From: Frankiaceae bacterium
GTDB lineage: Bacteria > Actinomycetota > Actinomycetes > JAVEEJ01
Reading direction: 5' to 3'
Assembly (NCBI GenBank): GCA_030840515.1
Contig: JAVEEJ010000342.1
Span: 1 to 14,139 of the forward strand
Length of the DNA: 14,139 bases
Part shown: positions 12,044 through 14,139 of the stretch, in pieces
How the letters are laid out: every line of letters starts with the position of its first letter
Numbering within the stretch: position 1 is the first letter of the stretch
Translations under genes and position numbers: made by a program
Notes under the pieces: model-generated
Seen by the model: the letters and a program-made list of their open reading frames with translations, nothing else
Database searches by the model: none
What the model was told of the DNA's origin: nothing

Positions 12044-13882
12044 ATGGACGCCCGCCGCATCGCACCGCTGCTCGCTGCGCTCAGCGTGCTGCTGGCTGCG
12101 GTCGCGGTGATGGCGACGGCGACGGCGGAGGCTGCCACGGTCACCGCGGAGGGGACCGCGAGTGCCGACGCGTACGTCGACGGCAGCTACCCCGCCTCGC
12201 GCACCGGCACCAGCTCCTATCTCAAGGTGCGTAACCCGAGCACCCTGACCAGCTACCTGAGGATCCCCGTCCCCGCCGGTGCCGGAGGTGTCACCAACGC
12301 CTCGCTGCGGCTGTACTCCACCGGTCCTTGCGGGATCGGGGCGGCCGTCGGCCTTGTCACCGGTGCCTGGAACGAGGCCACGCTGAGCTGGAGCAACAGA
12401 CCGCCCATCGGCGCGTCGATCGGTCGCCTTGGTAGCCGCACATCGGCCGGGTGGTCGATCCTGGATGTCACCTCGCGGATTCCCTCGAGCGGAACGTTCT
12501 CCATCGGTGTCGTCGCGACCACGAGCGGTGCCTGCACCTACTTCGCGCGCGAGCACGGGTCCGCCACCGCGCCCCGTCTCGTGGTCACCCGGACAGCCGG
12601 CCCGACCACCCCGGCCCCTGGCAGCGCGACCCCGACCTCGCAGGTCAGCACGTCGGCGAGCGCGAGTGCCACGGGCACTCCGACCGGCTCCGCAACGGCA
12701 AGTTCGACGGGCAGCCCGTCCGCCACCCCGACCGTGGATCCCACGGTGGCGCCCACGGTGACTCCCACGGTGACGCCCACGACCGACCCGACCCTGACTG
12801 CGCAGCCGACGACGGACCCCACGGTCAGCCCGACCCTCACGGCGCAGCCGACGACGGACCCCGCGGCCAGCCCAACGCTTGATCCGACGCTTGGCCCGAC
12901 AGCCACCGCAGATCCGACGCTCGGTCCGACGGCGACCGCGGATCCGACGGCCACCGCGGATCCGACCGCGACCCTCGACCCGGGACCCACCCCAACGCCC
13001 CCGGTGAACGCCGACCCGGTGATAGCCGCGGCCGGAGACATCGCCTGCGACCCGTCGGACCAGAACTACAACGGCGGTCTGGGCCAGGCCAGCTTCTGCC
13101 AGCAGGCTGCCGTTGCAGGCCTGGTGGCAGCGATGAACCCCGACGCGGTGCTCGCGCTCGGCGACATGCAGTACACGGAGGGGACCCTGGCCAAGTTCCA
13201 GACCAGCTACGCGCCGGCCTGGGGTCGCTTCGACTCGATCGTGCGACCGGTCCTGGGCAACCACGAGTACCTCGACCCGGGCGCGGCGGGCTACTTCGAC
13301 TACTTCGGCGCCCATGACGGGTTGCCCAACCGCGCCGGGAACAGGGGCGAGGGTTGGTACAGCTTCGACCTCGGCGAGTGGCACGTCATCGCGCTCAACG
13401 GCGAGTGCACGTCGGTGGCCGGCGGGTGCTCCGCCGGCAGCCCTCAGGAGGCCTGGCTGAAGGCCGACCTGGCCGCCCACCAGGCGACCTGCACCATGGC
13501 CATGTGGCACCGCCCGCGGTTCACCTCGGGGGCGGCACAGACCGCCACCACCCCGCAGGGCACAGCGGCCTTCTGGCAGGACCTCTACGACGCGGGTGCC
13601 GATGTCGTGCTGGGTGGCCACATCCACAACTACGAGCGCTTCGCTCCGGTCGCCCCGGACGGCAGCACCGACACTGCTCGGGGGCTGCGCGAGTTCGTGG
13701 TGGGAACCGGCGGCAAGGACCTGGTCGGCTACAACCCGACGACGTGGACCAGCAGCGACTTCCGTGACTCGCAGCACTACGGCGCGCTGCGGATGGTGCT
13801 CCACCCGACCGGCTACGACTGGGCGTTCTCCCCGGTCGGCGGCGGTGCGGCGATCGACGCCGGCAGCCAGTCCTGTCACTGA
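12044..13882 (+). CDS. Secreted calcineurin-like phosphatase with N-terminal DNRLRE/CBM96-like module
   Basis: A 612-residue secreted protein. Residues 1-30 are a signal peptide, probably cut after AEA. Residues about 33-183 match a DNRLRE (CBM96-like) beta-sandwich: SADAYVDGSYPASRTGTSSYLKVRN, YLRIPVP, GAWNEATLSWSNRPPIG, WSILDVTSRI and ending in APRLVVT; this module is thought to bind carbohydrate. Residues 186-322 are a long Thr/Pro/Ser/Asp linker with tandem repeats. Residues about 325-612 are a metallophosphatase with AAGDIAC (Asp332), LGDMQY (Asp374), GNHEY (Asn406, His407), MWHRP (His489) and GGHIHNYE (His526, His528), a full two-metal set. The family hydrolyses phosphate monoesters or diesters; the substrate here is unknown. 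The start is ATG with GAGGA four bases upstream. It may sit in the cell wall or extracellular matrix and act on polymer-bound or released phosphate. Confidence 0.87.
   Translation: MDARRIAPLLAALSVLLAAVAVMATATAEAATVTAEGTASADAYVDGSYPASRTGTSSYLKVRNPSTLTSYLRIPVPAGAGGVTNASLRLYSTGPCGIGAAVGLVTGAWNEATLSWSNRPPIGASIGRLGSRTSAGWSILDVTSRIPSSGTFSIGVVATTSGACTYFAREHGSATAPRLVVTRTAGPTTPAPGSATPTSQVSTSASASATGTPTGSATASSTGSPSATPTVDPTVAPTVTPTVTPTTDPTLTAQPTTDPTVSPTLTAQPTTDPAASPTLDPTLGPTATADPTLGPTATADPTATADPTATLDPGPTPTPPVNADPVIAAAGDIACDPSDQNYNGGLGQASFCQQAAVAGLVAAMNPDAVLALGDMQYTEGTLAKFQTSYAPAWGRFDSIVRPVLGNHEYLDPGAAGYFDYFGAHDGLPNRAGNRGEGWYSFDLGEWHVIALNGECTSVAGGCSAGSPQEAWLKADLAAHQATCTMAMWHRPRFTSGAAQTATTPQGTAAFWQDLYDAGADVVLGGHIHNYERFAPVAPDGSTDTARGLREFVVGTGGKDLVGYNPTTWTSSDFRDSQHYGALRMVLHPTGYDWAFSPVGGGAAIDAGSQSCH
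12788..12871 (+). repeat. Two-copy 42-bp tandem repeat in the linker
   Basis: Units 12788-12829 and 12830-12871 encode PTLTAQPTTDPTVS and PTLTAQPTTDPAAS (residues 249-276). The DNA copies differ at only a few bases, which suggests recent duplication. Confidence 0.85.
12884..12979 (+). repeat. Short-unit repeats in the linker
   Basis: This stretch encodes PTLGPTATAD twice, then PTATAD and PTATLD (residues 281-312). It is a degenerate 18-30 bp repeat series that extends the same Thr/Pro linker. On the opposite strand it gives a Gly/Val-rich open frame that is not a gene. Confidence 0.8.
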
Positions 13883-13887
13883 CCCTG

Positions 13888-14139
13888 GTGCTCGCGTCGG
13901 TGAGCCTGACAGCCGGCGCCGTCACGGTTGCCGGCTCGGCGCCGTCGCCGCCGTCGCGACCGCCCCTGACGGAGGCCCGAATGGTGGACGTGACGTGCAG
14001 CAGCGCCCGGGTCACCCAGACCGGTCTCCCGCCCGCGAGCGACTTCGAGGTTGTCCTGCTCGACCCCGGCACAACTGCTCGAGAGTTGGCCAGCGCCCAG
14101 GTGCGGAGTGACACCCAGGGACGCATCGACGTGCGGCTC
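13888..14139 (+). CDS. Probable secreted protein of unknown function (3' end outside window)
   Basis: 84 codons are visible and open to the right edge. The first 17 or so residues (MLASVSLTAGAVTVAGSA) are hydrophobic and end in a signal-peptidase-like GSA, but lack the usual basic start. The frame stays open upstream into the end of the phosphatase gene and would encode RRRQPVLSLTLVL, a better signal peptide, yet no ATG, GTG or TTG lies there, so a CTG start would be needed. The mature part has VTCSSARVTQTGLPPASDFEVVL, followed after about 20 residues by DTQGRIDVRL, which looks like a small beta-sandwich domain. It follows the phosphatase stop by 5 bp, so co-expression is likely. The family is not recognised. 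Confidence 0.55.
   Translation, partial: MLASVSLTAGAVTVAGSAPSPPSRPPLTEARMVDVTCSSARVTQTGLPPASDFEVVLLDPGTTARELASAQVRSDTQGRIDVRL

Noticed and set aside
12538..13041. Gly/Val-repeat protein on the minus strand
   Set aside because: It is the antisense reading of the Thr/Pro linker repeats, so the repeats are a by-product.
11930..13879. 649-codon open frame on the minus strand
   Set aside because: Opposite the phosphatase gene, composed of Arg/Gly-rich repeats that mirror its linker; no domain and no ribosome binding site.

Overview
The window is very GC-rich (I estimate about 70% or more). It uses many GTG starts and several genes appear to be leaderless, with a -10-like hexamer 6-7 nt before the start codon. 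This points to a high-GC actinomycete (Actinomycetota). I cannot name the genus from the sequence.

Left part (1-2588, all minus strand): a small lipoprotein of unknown function, then a LivH-type permease, then a LivM-type permease fused in frame to a LivG-type ATPase that runs off the left edge just before its Walker A motif. This is the membrane part of a branched-chain amino acid-type (HAAT) ABC importer. The binding protein and the second ATPase are not in view.

Centre and right (2589-13882): an exopolysaccharide locus on alternating strands. A c-di-GMP-I (GEMM) riboswitch (about 2786-2865) sits directly upstream of a secreted GH39/GH5-like glycoside hydrolase. After it come an O-antigen ligase/Wzy-type polymerase, a Wzz/Wzc-type chain-length regulator and BY-kinase (minus strand), three GT4-type glycosyltransferases (one plus, two minus), and a NodB-type polysaccharide deacetylase with no signal peptide. 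A large secreted protein joins a DNRLRE/CBM96-like module, a repeat-rich Thr/Pro linker and a calcineurin-like phosphatase. A further secreted protein begins at the right edge and is incomplete.

How they may work together (inference): the glycosyltransferases build a lipid-linked repeat unit, the Wzy-like protein polymerises it, the Wzc-like kinase sets chain length, the deacetylase modifies it, and the secreted hydrolase trims or releases polymer. Expression of the hydrolase would be tied to c-di-GMP through the riboswitch. No initiating phosphoglycosyl transferase, flippase or tyrosine phosphatase is seen here, so the locus probably extends to the right or those parts lie elsewhere.

The most interesting points are the c-di-GMP riboswitch and a nearby 19-bp dyad at an actinobacterial EPS locus, the inverted pair of paralogous glycosyltransferases around a third one, very tight convergent gene ends, and a perfect 15-bp hairpin inside the coding linker of the LivM-LivG fusion. 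I saw no tRNA, rRNA, CRISPR array or insertion sequence.
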